From Ignelater luminosus (Eukaryota > Arthropoda > Insecta > Coleoptera > Elateridae): a stretch of DNA of 64,000 bases. The translations under genes were made by a program, and so were the position numbers. This document shows, piece after piece, positions 39,045 to 51,899 of this stretch. The DNA lies in assembly GCA_011009095.1 (NCBI GenBank), contig VTPC01090675.1, positions 124,001-188,000 of the forward strand. The letters are read 5' to 3'. The notes beneath the pieces were generated by a model. The model was given only the letters and a program-made list of their open reading frames with translations. It ran no database searches and was not told where the DNA came from. Every line of letters begins with the position of its first letter. The first letter of the stretch is position 1.

Positions 39045-39859
39045 AACAAAAACATCTATTTCCATAACTAAATGAGTTTGAGAGTTTTCACTTGAGGTGA
39101 TTTATATAAAGAAGTACAAAAATGCAATTTACAGACGCCTCTGACTGAAATGGCTTAGAAGATTCTTGACTTTTTTATACTATGGATTTAGAAGTACCTG
39201 TAATTTATGAAATTTGTCAAAATCCAATGTAAACATGAAAATTCCAAAACCAAAAATACTTTCAAAGAAAATAGAATATACATAGACATAGCCAGCAAAT
39301 CCTGCACTATACCAAGAGGTTAGCTTCTTCCTGAAGAATTCAGTTTTAGCAATTGTACGTGAATTTTTCTGAAAAACTTTTGAATTGTCTTATAGGGCAT
39401 CCAGACTTCTGGTCTTTGTCCAACCATATTTCATTCAGACGTAATCATTTATAGTAAGCTGGGAAATGACAAAATGGACATTCCGGGTGCGGTATATGTA
39501 CTTGCAGTAAATAATGTTGTATTTATTACAAAACTGAAACAGCACATCAGACATTTGCATACAGTGCTAATTGTGGGTCACATAGTAATTACAACTAAAG
39601 GTGGAAACTCGCCTATAGTGTGCCTTTCATATTATGTGCACAGGTACATATCAAATTTCTAATAGGTTTCTCGTCACATCACAGATCTCACGGTTCTCTA
39701 ATCAATGTGTTTTCAGAATCAAATTCTCGATAATGATTTTTTATTTTTGCAATCTTGCGATTTAGTGATATATGATAAGAGTCAGTAATGAAAGTACAGC
39801 GAAACAGACTACTTGTAGCCTTATACATACCTTACATCTCTTCCCTCTTTGCTTATAAT

Positions 39860-40153
39860 CTTTTTTGCACGACCGCCTGTAAAGGTGGTACTTTACAACT
39901 CGTTGTCAGTGTCAAAAGTTGACATTTATAAACATTTTCAATAAATTCGACGTTTCGATGTTATAATGAATTCATGATACGCACCTATGACCTTGGCCAA
40001 CTTCATTTTTTAATCTGCTGTCAAAAGTTTTTCTTAATTATTTTTTTTAAAATACGGTCGTGCAAGAAAATAATGCATATAACTCGAGTGTAAAGTGTCG
40101 TTTTTGAACGAGTAGGAAGTTTATGGTACGAGCGCCAGCTTCACTTTACACTC
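39860..40153. repeat. Nested inverted-repeat cluster, candidate MITE
   Basis: TTGCACGACCG at 39865-39875 is repeated inverted within CGGTCGTGCAAG at 40055-40066, bounding about 210 bp. Immediately to the right, GAGTGTAAAGTG at 40086-40097 is a perfect 12-bp inverted repeat of CACTTTACACTC at 40142-40153. A related inverted copy lies near 39888-39907 and GTCAAAAGTT occurs twice. The arrangement suggests one or two small non-autonomous elements. Their limits are uncertain. Confidence 0.5.
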
Positions 40154-40159
40154 TTGTTG

Positions 40160-43100
40160 GTTTAGTTAACTATTTCAGTTTCAGTTACACCAACATTGCC
40201 TTTCCTAGATTCGACTCTTAAGTTTCTATGAATGAAAACCTATTTACCTTAGCTTCGATCACATTCGAAATATTATCTACATTAATACATTTTTTATGCC
40301 TTCACAATTTGTAATGTACACCGTGGAAGCGTTGCAATCATTGGTTTATAGTCACTAAATTAAAGATATAATCAAATAACAGGTAAAGGATATGTATATT
40401 CTATCCCTTTCTTATGCGGACCTTATGCAGTTGTAAATATTTTAGTAACTATTTCTTCATAACTGCAGCAGTTAAAGAAGATCTGAAGTCCTAGAAGATT
40501 AGAATAAACAATACTAGAAAGTGAAAACAATAATATATTCACAAAGTGCGCCAGTCTAGTCTACTGCATAATCTAATTTTAAGTAACTGAACCTGTGTAT
40601 GTAAATTCTAGTTTATTAATTTATAAGCCTGTCACAGCGTAGCTTCGATTTATGTTCGTTTAGTAACGCGGGGTTACGCCTACCATTTAATTGAGGACAA
40701 AGCGTAACGCCATTGCTTTATCTTATATATTATACAAGGTTGTATCTTCCTTTTTTAAGAAAAGAGTAGCTTATATGCTTTGATACAATCAAAGTTGGTA
40801 GTTAATTACTATTATAAAACCATCCATTAGTAGGTAATATCCGATTTTAAATTGTTATGCAAGGTTGTTTCCTTTTTATTATTTCTTAATATAAATCGGT
40901 TTCTTCGTATTATTTCTTCATTATTTATAAGAGTTTATCTTTTTAAAATTCTTAGTCTTAAAATATCTCACCCCAATAAATAACGTTTAAAGCATAGATT
41001 CGCATTAGCAGTAAATTATGCGTTGTGAAAATATAACTAATGAACTGGATTTCGTCATGATCAACACATCATTATCATAATTGTGATTAATGTCTGAAAC
41101 CTATTAAGGCTTAAGCGATTAGTCGTGCTTACTTTTAAAAAGAATGAAAAAACAAGTTTGTAACGTTTCAATGCTGTAAAAACTCTATAGCACGATTCTG
41201 AGTTAAAGTGCTTCATTAAAAGGTTATAAACGTGAATTAGAATGATCTCTTTAAATCACCCTTTTATTGCTTATATCTTATAGTTATTGCAGGGTAAAAT
41301 AAGTATTTACTACATTTTAATTGCTTGTAATCTAAATAGGAAAAGCAGTGCAACTATTCTTTGCAGCATTTTTGCAACTTGGAAATTTAAATCATAAGTT
41401 CATAATAAAAGGAGTTGAGAAAATGCTAACTTGGTGGGCTTGTAAACATAAATCGGATCAATCTAAATTAGAAAAGACACAAATGTGACAATTATTTGTA
41501 ACATGTGGAAAGGGTAAATGATTATTATATCTTCTATATGTGCCGTTACTTTTTATACTTTAAATTTAGAATGCAACAAGGACTTGTAATTGTAATTTTA
41601 AGTAGCAGGTACATGACATCACTTAGTAGATGTTTCTTATATTTCTAAAAATGATTTTATTACACCACAGAATGAAATTGATCATGATTGAATTTTTTGA
41701 ATATTCTGTAAGTAGCTATAAATAAATTAACGGAATGATTGTTATGAAAATATAATTGTATACAATTTAGTATATTTTATTTACAAACATTCCCCTCTAA
41801 ATACAATTACGTGATATTTTATCAGTAAGCAATAAATCGCATTGTATCACTTTGTCACAGATTTCTCAGAAGACAAAACTTCTTAAAGAATTTTGAAAGG
41901 TTTTTAATTCGTTTCTGAGCGTTTAATACCCATTTCTTCCGAAAGATTATTTAAACGAGTTATTTACAGTTTTATGCAGTTATGTATATTTAAATAAGGG
42001 ACGATAATTGTTTACGTGTTGTGGCACAAAGTCAGCGACATCTGCACGAGCCAAACGCGGCATAAGAACCTCTCGACCTTACCGGAACTTTACGGCTAAT
42101 AAAAAGCCGCTTTACGACATTTTAACGCGCCGTTACCACTTTTACTAACTACTAACAAGCCTCATTACGATACTGCTATGGGTGCTTTACGTAGTAGATA
42201 TTATACCCACCCTATAGATAGGACTTTATCCTTATGTGCATAAAATGTTTGACAATCAAGCTCCCCGCTTTTAATATTCGCAAACATGATTTCTCGATAG
42301 GCTTCGTTCGAATTTCCATGGAAATTATTTAACAATTTTTCATTATACGGGAATAAAACTTTATCGTGACCTAAAAGAGGCTGTAATCTTTTTAGTTGTT
42401 AGATGATTATTGCTGAAACCAACTGTTTGAAGCCGTATGTGTATCACACAAGGAAGAAGGGCAATGATAACCAACTACCAAAGATTATTAAATTTCATTT
42501 TCCTATATTGCAGTTATTTCCTGCAAAGCAATTTCCTAAAGGAATTGTTTGAATAATATTTGAAAACTGTAATATCTACTGAAATATCATAAACGGAAAT
42601 AAAATGTTTCAATAAAAATTTTAATTTCATTCCTACATAATTTTAAAAATTTGGACTTCTGGGAATCAGAAGAAGGAAGAATTTATAGAAATCGATTCTT
42701 TTACTTAACTGTACCGTTTTATAAACGAACATCAATTCATTATTCCTAATTGAGGATATAATCATTAGGTTATGACCTTTCATTTCAAGAGAACTCAAAC
42801 TGATAATTTAAGTGACCCTTAATGCATCTGAAAGTCAAGTTCCCTCGTTTATCAATTGTTACTGGATAAAGTGCATTTCTTAAAAAAATATTTCAATAAT
42901 GGTTGTTTATATTTCAATATTAAATTAATTATTAAATATTTATGCGTCCTTTAGTATTAATAATAACAAATTAATATTGGATACTTGTACGTATACTGTA
43001 ATACTTCTAAGAATTTTAATTTTAATAGTTTTTTTGTAGATAACAAAATATATGTTACTAATGTCTTTATCGTCAGTTTAACTGCAAAATATAATTTTAA

Positions 43101-44160
43101 ATGTAAGTGTAAGCAACATAAGAATTAATTGATTTATAACAACCATAAGTAAGACATTAATTAATTTTAATTGAATATAGTTTAGAAAAATACGATTTTC
43201 TGATTACATTTTATCTAGATATATTTTTTAGCTAAATTTTTAATATAATTTTGTCTGGATTGGAAATGATGAAAAACAAACAAAACAATCGCTTTATATG
43301 CATTTAATTAATTTCTTGTTTCGTTTTACTAATAAATCATAAAGTAATAATCAAAGGTCATTTGTGTTTTCTGAAAACATCACCAATTAATACCAATAAA
43401 CAATTAATTACATCATTATTTATATTAGATCGCTAAATAACAACCAAAGAATATATAAACAAGTCAAAATCTAATAAAAAGTAGGTAATAGGTTGCTTAA
43501 GAATAATCCATATAGTTTATAGGTTTGTTTTACAAATATTACACATTTTATCTTTATAATACAAGGTTTGAAGGCATAAAACGGCTACTTATTGACTATA
43601 AAATCCCCCATTGTATTGATTGTAACTGTTTGGTTATGGAAACTGCAGGAGCCGGGCGGTTCCGCTATCATCCGATAGAGTACACTTGCTCCATTACCGG
43701 ACTCGTTTAATCCATAATTTGAATGCAGTTTAAACCATTTATTTTCCCGTAAATAGAAACTGCAAAAAAGAAGAAAATTGTTATTTTACAACTATATTAA
43801 ACTGTTTAATTTAGTAATAATTAATAAGAGAAAACTTGCGTATATACTAAAGTAATTTTTTTCGGGATAAACAAAATTCCATTTCTTGGTAAGTATGATA
43901 TTTCACTTAGGAAATAATATTGAATAAATATAAAAACAAAACTGAAAAATGAAGATTTTCTCGTAAAGGATTATTCCTCTTTGTGGAGATATCTCTAGAT
44001 AAAAATTTTTAGTTTAATTAATCCCATCAGATATTACACAGATGGAGATAGAATGACAAATATTGTTCCTAAAACGCATCCGTAATGCCAATACTTACTT
44101 TTAAAGCTCCTAAATTATTAACAAATGATGATAGTAGAAAGCTGTTGCAATCAGAATTTG
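40160..44160. other. Intergenic, AT-rich, one motif-dense island
   Basis: No gene recognised. The island at 42000-42200 is listed separately. Near 43650-43705 lies the second copy of the GCCGGGCGG ... CTTGCTCCATTACC string also seen at 18478. The rest is AT-rich, very strongly so at 42880-43480. Confidence 0.45.
42005..42195 (+). promoter_or_regulatory. Candidate Hox enhancer: four TTTACG motifs in 180 bp
   Basis: TTTACG occurs at 42011-42016, 42089-42094, 42111-42116 and 42186-42191, all on the + strand, with CTAATAAAAAGCC and TTTTACTAAC between. TTTACGAC at 42111 is close to the preferred site of Abd-B-class proteins. In DNA of this composition far fewer than one TTTACG is expected in this length. 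The block is also richer in G+C than its surroundings. Function is inferred. Confidence 0.35.
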
Positions 44161-44184
44161 TTATAATAATAATTCCTAAGATTT

Positions 44185-44920
44185 GTCTCTGTGGGGGTGT
44201 CGCAAGACACCATCATAAGGCCGATGTTATTTAATGTTCAACTTTGGAAACCATTTCTTAGAACTTTCAAAATTCTATCATCTTTTGGTCGGCAGATATG
44301 GTGATAAAAAACAGTCAATTCTAGGAAAAATTCTAAACTTGATCTAGTTATTATTTATTTATTTATCACAACATACATTCCTCTTTCGATATTCTTTTTT
44401 ACTTTATCTGTATTAGTATAGTTGCCTTCTCTTTCTCACTTGTAGTTCTCTACTTTCTGAAAATCAAATCTAAACGTCACGAAAGGTTCAAAATGCTAAT
44501 TACCGTTTTATCCAATGTGCGCAACACCCAAAGAAGTGTCTTGCATTTGAATTTTTGAAAATAGACAGCTCATCTCACCTACATGAATAGTGATTGGACT
44601 TGGTCCATACTAAAGTTTCACTAGGATTGTGAGTTTATTCTAATAGAGGTCAGCTTTCTCAATGTAAGCAAAGCCATGAAAATATGGACATCATTAGGCA
44701 ATAGTGTTGAAAGACTAGGTATTAATAGTTTTAGTACAGCATCAGTAACTTTATACAATTAGGCTGGTAGATTTTTAGTACGACTGAGAGAAACGCCAAA
44801 GGAAAGGAAACATATACAACATCTATCTCAACTTCCATACTATTCTCTTAATGTCAGTATGCTGATCATGTGGAGACCCAAAAATATGGAAAGGACGTCC
44901 TATCCGTACGTCAAAGTAGT
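44185..44920 (+). pseudogene. Non-LTR retrotransposon (LINE) reverse transcriptase remnant
   Basis: At 44191 the + strand reads GVSQDTIIRPMLFNVQLW, matching the LINE reverse-transcriptase motif GVPQGSVLGPLLFNV. About 100 bp on, in a shifted frame, FWSADMVIKNSQF corresponds to the YADDMVI catalytic motif with one aspartate lost. At 44664, VSKAMKIWTSLGNSVERLG corresponds to the thumb region of jockey/R1/CR1-like LINEs, followed by RLRETPKERKHIQ. Frames change and stops intervene, so it is an old fragment. Neither ends nor a poly-A tail were located. Confidence 0.65.
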
Positions 44921-44929
44921 GAAGGTTTC

Positions 44930-46395
44930 ATCTACATTTTTCATTTTGGGGATTCCAGAATAATTGAAGAAAGGTTTCCATGAAAGCCTTTGTAAACACG
45001 CAGGAAAGGAAATTTAAGCTGCATTTATGTGGCGAACTAGTTCTGAAAGCCATAATCTCTTCATTGATATTTTGCACCAAATCTAGATCGACTGTTCATG
45101 TGTCAAATAATGGAGAAAAATCACACAGTCTTTAGACTGAGACTTCTACTGATATTATTACGCTACTGACTTAGATATCTGGAATTCTCAGCATTAATGT
45201 TAACTCTCTGTGTCGATGTTTAGACCTCAATGCGCCTTATTTAATACCGAAACTTTGGACATAAATCTCTTTTTGGGCCGAATTCCTCAGAAATTTAAAT
45301 GTTGGCCTTCATCCTGCCAGAAAATCATAGATTTATTAACGCTTTCTTGAGAGTGAACTGTCAATTGTCGAGACAGTAAGGAATGCTATAAAGATCATAA
45401 ATTCTAAAGAGAATTGTAAGTGTCATGTAACCCTATCCCCGCATATGGGCATTGCACTTGCAGTTATTTCAAAAAAATAGTGAGATATATAAAGTATGGG
45501 CAGAATATGGACTTTCCTAAACAAAAACGACGAGATGACTGTAAGGGGAAGTTAACTTTTATTCGTTCTTTTATTAAATTTCAAACAAAGCAAATTCAGG
45601 GCAGTAACCTCTTTTGAACCGGATTATTTCCTTCACGTATTGCAAATGGAAGTATACTGTAACATGCATTTGTCTGGCGAGAAGTATTTAATTTCCTGGG
45701 AGACGACTTACCGATACTCCTGAAACGAATTTCTCTAGATTTAAAAGAATCAAATGTTTGAAAATGAGAGTCCTTTTGAACCTTTTCTTCCCTTGTTCAG
45801 TATTTTAAGAAATGCCAGACTGTTGTATCTGTTTACTTGCAGCACTGCGATTAATTGGATGTCTTCCTGCAGAAGAAAGCAAAACAATGTTTTCAGAAGG
45901 TCCTAACTTTGAATAGTACCTACCACCAAAAAGAATTCAACCTTGCTACTTAATTACTCTAAAATATTAAAGTTGAACCATACGATAATGAAGGGGAAAC
46001 GTTTCACCTTAGATTAAGTCTTAACTAGTATCAAGATATGTACTTAGAGCATTAAACATGCATTCAAAGGTAAGAAAGGAAGACAACTAATAACAATCGA
46101 AACTGATTTAGGTTGAAAAGGTTAATTAAGAAGTTGGGGACAAATTCTCTTCCTAACTAATGTAAAAGTAAGAGTTTATAGATCCAATTTCAATCTCTTG
46201 CGGTCGTCTTCCTCATCTTTTACTGTCATTGAGATACTGCTTTTGCTTCTGTATACTGTCGATGACAAGAACTTAGGACTTAGCTGGTCATCCAGGGGAT
46301 ATTTTATTCCTGGGATATCTGACTCTTCAAATGTAGTCGACCTTTGGTCGTTCCATCAATTTTTTCTTGTTTTGATTTACTTGACTCTGCGTTGT
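44930..46395. other. Intergenic, possible LINE tail
   Basis: Composition stays slightly richer in G+C after the LINE fragment, so part of this may belong to the same insertion, but I recognise no domain. The frames at 45420-45617 and 46198-46404 look like chance. Confidence 0.35.
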
Positions 46396-46397
46396 AG

Positions 46398-46726
46398 TAT
46401 ATAGTATTGCAAAAGATATAGTGCGTTTATGACTTAATTGCTACTTAACCCCTTAAGTTCTTCACAGCAGGGTGTCATAAATCCGCTTACCTGTGAAGAC
46501 TTTTTCTAACTCCGACACAGGGTCGTATTGAGATAAGTTTTACTTTCGTAAATACTTTCAAACTAAAATGTTAGAAATATAAGTTATTTTAATACGGTCC
46601 TTGGTTTACCCAATCGTCTGTGACACGTGCCACTACTTGCAATTGTTGATTTTTATGAGGGACCCGCTGTGAAATACTTACGAAGCCAAAGTCATAAACG
46701 CACTATATCTTTTGGAATCCTGTATA
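46398..46726. mobile_element. MITE with long terminal inverted repeats, TA-flanked
   Basis: A perfect 26-bp inverted repeat, beginning CAAAAGATATAGTGCG, lies at 46410-46435 and 46689-46714. Similarity extends outward to TATATAGTATTGC / TATACAGGATTCC (10 of 13) and inward through TTCTTCACAGCAGGGTGTCA / ATTTCACAGCGGGTCCCTCA, giving arms of roughly 80-90 bp. TA dinucleotides at the ends suit a Tc1/mariner-type MITE. Total length is about 325 bp with no coding capacity. The perfect core suggests a younger insertion than the other transposons here. Confidence 0.85.
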
Positions 46727-46729
46727 TGT

Positions 46730-48900
46730 TTTGCTCTTATACAATCTCTCAAGATCCCTCTAAGTTTGTGTATGTGGTTGCGTCGAAATATTTTGCTACT
46801 TTGAGGGCTTTAACAAACTTGTGGAGGAGAGTATAAAGGAATAACTATTAGCTTCTGTCGTTTTCAAATTTTCTAAATTCTTATTGTTGCTTGAAGATGT
46901 TTTGTTGATGCCTTTGATTCTGTTTACGTAAGTTGCTTAATTATTCTAACAATTTTCATTTCCAAATTGCTGTTTCAATTAAAATTAGTCTCATGTGTGC
47001 TGCCCGTCTTGAAAAGTCATTTTTGGTGTGATTATTTGGACATTCTGTATAACATTAAATTTAATTTAAAAAATTGAACAAGTGTTCATTTCCTTTTTTC
47101 TTTCTTGCTTGTATCACATATTAATTGGGTAATTCCTTGATGTCTTACCTTAGAATTTTCGATTTATTTTTCTTTTTTTCTATATTTTAAAAATTCTTTT
47201 CATTTTTGTTTTTGATTCATTATCCTAATTCCCGTCTTGTTAATAATCTATGCGTAAATATCTTTTGTTTCCCATTAATTACTCTTTTCATTCTATTTCA
47301 GAATTGCGTCCATTTACTGACAATGAAAATCCCTAGAATTTTCCAAAAGAAGCGAATTGGATTTTGAATCTTCATAAGGGTGGGTAGTACTAATACTTTT
47401 TTTTGTTCTGTAAGAGAAAATATCAAATCATAAATAACAAGTTTGATAAATACTTTTTTATTAGTTAACCACGCATTTCAGAACTTTTATTTAAAGAAAT
47501 AAGTGCATATGCATATTAAATTCGTTCTCAAACATTCTTGTTTTTAGTATAATAACTTAATTTAGTAGAAACGCAATAGTAAACAAGGCATGCATGGAAT
47601 TGTTCTACATGGCTGAAATAGGCATTCTCTTACAATTAGGCGGTCTTTCCTTATTATACTGTTTTGATTGGTTCATTATTGTTAATAGGAGGTGCAACCA
47701 ATTATGGTTTAATTAGTTTATCCTTAAGCATAATTTCTAACTTCCAAGTTAGTTTGTTGTCGATTTCCAAGTTAGCTTTTTTATAAGTGAATAATCTTCC
47801 TACACATATTAGCCGCCTTATGATTTAATTAATTACGTAGCTGCTTATTAAAAAAGGATTTACTTAACTGTTTTATAAGATGGGTTTTGGTTTTTACATA
47901 TCTCAGATATTATAAATGACATTATAAGTAATTAGAATCAACTTCTTTGCTAGGATTTTTTATATATTTTAATAAGTTATAATTGTATTGCTTAATTCAC
48001 TCAAGGTGTTTTACAATCAAAACAATACATTTTATCATCTAGAAGACTCGATAATACAGTATATTCAACAAGATCCTGTTATTAATACTTAAATTAGTTA
48101 GTACTGTTTATTGCAATGATGACACGTACCTACTATACTGTGGGTGAATGTAGAGCTGTACAAACAAACACAACATCCATCAATTGATGACATAAAAATA
48201 GCGATAACATGAAACATATGTTTTCCATATAACGAGATAATAAACCATAGAATATATTAGGACATTCAGCAAATATTCAGTTACGACAAGCGTAGTTTGT
48301 ATCTTAGAATCTGGATATATTTCAAATTTGTGCAGTTTGAAAAGAAATCTACAATTTAGCTCTGTTTGAATTATTCCATTTTCTGTAATCTCTGTATATA
48401 GTAATCTTCATTTTGATATATTTAGTAATTCATTATTATTACTAATTATGACGACTATTATTTATTTCCACATGTAGATAATTTCCAATCTAATCTAACA
48501 GAACTTCTGTCAAATTATTAGAACGAACCTATTCGTAGAACTAACTAAAAGCAATTATAATTAGTAATAGGTAATCAGGAGTTACTAAAAATATCAAGAT
48601 TTGAAATTACCTAATTGTAGGTAGAATTAACAAATTTGATCTTTTGTGAATGCTTGATGAAAACCTAATAATAATTAGATTTATTCTCTACAAGTCTTTT
48701 TTTATTTTTTGCTCTTACTTAATCTAACTTTAGAGATGAGGCTTCAACTGGTGAAGCATGTGAAGGTAACAAAATCAAAGTGAAACTACATAATAACATA
48801 AGACACTTCAATGCTGCAAAGCCAATTAGGTACAAGTAATCTTGAGACAAAAATAAAGGCTTTCTATCATTATCTAATTTTCCATTCTTCTACGTATAGC
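46730..48900. other. Intergenic, AT-rich, no gene recognised
   Basis: AT-rich DNA with T-runs. Nothing supports a gene, RNA or repeat. Confidence 0.5.
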
Positions 48901-48909
48901 ACAAGGAGA

Positions 48910-49840
48910 ACTACAAAAGCTATCTATCTAGCTGTGAAACAAAAGACAATCGGCACTTTCATAATTTTTATTTTTTAACATAATCTTCATTCCCTAAGAC
49001 CAATGTATCGAGCCACTTGTCCTGTTTAAACTTTTTACCATTAAAAAAAAGATTCTTCTTGGCCTTCAAAATATTAAGCATCGACAACTTCTTTCCATTC
49101 GTTATCATTTGCAAAGCGACATCCTCGTAGATGCTTCTGTAAATTTCTAAACAGGAAAAAGTCGGATGGAGCCAGATCTAGACATATCTAAGTGGCAGTC
49201 GCAGATCTGACTTTTATCACTCGGTGAACTCTTACATGGACCTCGTTGATCCCAAACGACGTTAGCCATAAGTTTTATGAATCCATTGCATAGATACCAG
49301 TTTTGTTTCTGGATCTCAGAGATGCACGTTTTGTCACTGGTCACTGTCTTGCAGAAAAAGCCGAGATACTAAATTATTTTGAGAAATCTTTTGATCTTGA
49401 TGAAACCTTACTTATGTCCAGTTTTTGTAAGAACACTTGGCTCTTATATCTTTATGGTTTTAGAGCTTTTGAAACGGCGATCCTCGAGAACTACGGCTTT
49501 AGCTTTCTTGCAAACATCAGCATTGGTGATGTAAGAAGATTTTGCACTTCTTGGATCATCCTCAATGAATTCACGACCACAACGAAACTGCTTAAAACAG
49601 TAGTTTACATTGGATGGAGCATCACCCTTGTACATTACAATAATTCGGTGATGAATATCTTCACGATTGATTCATTCTTTTGTCAAAAATCTGATCACAC
49701 TTTTATAGTCTAATTTTGCAATACTCATTTTTCGACGCGAAACGCTCATGAAAATTCTTACTAATATACAGATTCAAGTCACAATTGACAAATAGGGAAA
49801 AAACTGTTGTCACTTTATGATATGTTTTGCAAGACTAAGT
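48910..49840 (-). mobile_element. mariner-family DNA transposon, internally deleted
   Basis: The body is defined by a mariner transposase on the minus strand. Probable but degraded inverted ends are CTACAAAAGCTATCTATC... near 48913 and, on the opposite strand, TTGCAAAACATATCATAAAG near 49835. They are similar only in part, so the boundaries are approximate and the TA target duplication is not resolved. At about 0.9 kb it is shorter than the usual 1.3 kb. Confidence 0.75.
48968..49728 (-). pseudogene. mariner transposase (broken, core deleted)
   Basis: Starts MSIAKLDYKSVIRFL at 49728, as in mariner amino termini. It continues with GREFIEDDPRSAKSS and VVLEDRRF, equivalent to the GRESLEDDPRSGRP...DRRLT linker. 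Later come PETKL and IKLMANVVWDQRG, then DLAPSDFFLFRNLQKHLRGC with the third catalytic aspartate of the D,D34D triad, and SFFNGKKFKQDKW...NEDYVKK before the stop at 48968. It spans about 250 codons instead of about 345: parts of the HTH region and of the core between the second and third catalytic residues are missing, and frames shift. It is inactive. Confidence 0.9.
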
Positions 49841-49844
49841 AGAA

Positions 49845-51890
49845 CTATTCTATTCTATCCATATGGTTTGCTAAATCTGTTTGTTTCATACCAGAACAAA
49901 TTTAAGATTCCAAAAGTAAAATAACTTCACCATGCAACTTCAGAGGTTTAAGAATAACGTTCTCCATCTTCATCATATGTAGGAAATTATGGGGCTTTAA
50001 TCCTCGCTTGCGCAGAGCATCTTTGAAGTCATTATTAGCTAATGCGATACTAACTTTAAAATCTAACGATCTGATTAGATAATTTTGAATTCCACTACTT
50101 CTAATTGGCTAATGATGTTCTCAACTTGATAACATGGTTAAGAGCGCTTTATGCAACCAGAGGTAGTATAACCAATTATATTTAAATTTATTTAAATGTA
50201 CACATTCTTCGACGGATATAAAATCTAAATCACTGAAATAGCGCCCATTGCTACCGTTATGTAATATAGTTATGCTCGTCTAGGTTATTAACATATGGAA
50301 AAAGAATACCGGACCCAGTATCAAATCCTGCGGTCTTCTCATTGATAATCTTAGACTGATCTGCTATCTTACTCACTGACAATTGGAAAATTTAACAAAG
50401 AGATATTGAGTGCATTCCTTTAGAAACTTCATTCTTCATTGTGTTTTATAAACTTTAATTCTAGTTACAGTGTGATTAACTAAGTCAAATATTGATCACA
50501 AAGCACACCGATTGAACATTCCTTATTTGAAGAAGGGTAATAATCTTTTCATGAAGAAGCAGTGTTTTTACTAACACTAAAGCCGCATTTATTATTATCA
50601 GACAAAATCTTTGTTTTACCACTATAGTATCTTTACGAACACATAACTACAAACAGAAGAAACTGATTAAGTGTTAATTAATCTATAATTTTTGATTACT
50701 TTAGTGCTACATTATTATATATTGGTAATGCATTCTCATTTCTCCAGAATGATGGAAACTTGACAAGTATATGATACAATAGTTATGAACTTTCCAGAGA
50801 AAATCCTTAGTCTTTCAATTTTCGTCACTGTTATACCAGAATTAGCTATGGCGCTAAGAGTAAGAAAATGAGATTGAGAATAACATTAATAAGCAGTACA
50901 GTATCTTGAAAACGCCTTCAGAAATTAGAAATCAGTCTTTATGCTGCACATATAAAATATACTTTGCCCTTTGAAATCTCCATACATCAATAAAAAACAG
51001 AAATTGAGGTATATACTTCAGTGCCTAAAAAAACGGTACTGTTTAGTATTGGTCTCTTCCAGTCTAAGTAAGTAACAAAACGACGTTCTCAAACTCAAGC
51101 AATTTGAAAAGCAGTTTGTAGGTGTCTAGGGAGGACGAGGTTAGTTGCAAAAATATAATTGCTGATTATTAGTATTATTAACCGGGCTTAAATATTCTAA
51201 ATTTCTAAAAATTAAAAGAGTTACTGGAAATACCTACCAGAAGAAATAGTAGACAGTAAAGTATATATATAATCGGAGTCATTTACTCAAGATGAGAAAC
51301 GTTGAAAGAAAATATAAGAAAGAAGATTTTACATCTTTCTTATAAAGTTCATTGTCGATGTTATTATAACACTACATGTTTCGAGGGTTGACCCTTATCC
51401 TAGGACGTTTGTGAAATAAAAAAATTAATAATAACACTGTGAAACAAGTTTAGGAAAAAAATCTACAGGCAAAAGGTTAGTCAATGGCATTCGATTCTTG
51501 GACTCAAAAGAAAACAAAGTTCCAAGGGATTTTGATACCGATTTCGAGTTAGTATATTCATACTCTTTGGTTAGTATTTTGATTAAGTTTGATGATAAAC
51601 TGTCGAATACACTTAGGCAGTTCACAACAACCTTGAGAAAGCATTTTAAAGTAATTTTAAATACAATTTGTAGTAAATTTCTTGTGTTCAATGGATTTAA
51701 TATAAGAAATACATTGTAAAATCTTTTGATAAATAAGGTCCTATACGTCAACACAAGTCACCCAATCACTAATAAACAATCGCTCAGTGGGCTATAATTA
51801 GATTCGATGGTAAGCAATTGATACGAGACACTTGCCAATCAGTTTTGCCAATTCTATTTTTGAATTCTTGTTCAAAGCGACACATTCATC
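49845..51890. other. Intergenic, AT-rich, no gene recognised
   Basis: Overlapping open frames on both strands at 51425-51754 have no recognised domain. No repeat or RNA is supported. Confidence 0.4.
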
Positions 51891-51899
51891 GAGTTTCTC

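Noticed and set aside
42989-42998. ACGTATACTG, identical to the start of the iab-4 5p microRNA
   Set aside because: The following bases diverge and no complementary arm is present within 100 bp; no hairpin forms. iab-4 is also expected beyond abd-A.
49303-49713. 136-codon + strand frame
   Set aside because: It is the antisense shadow of the mariner transposase, which explains its length.
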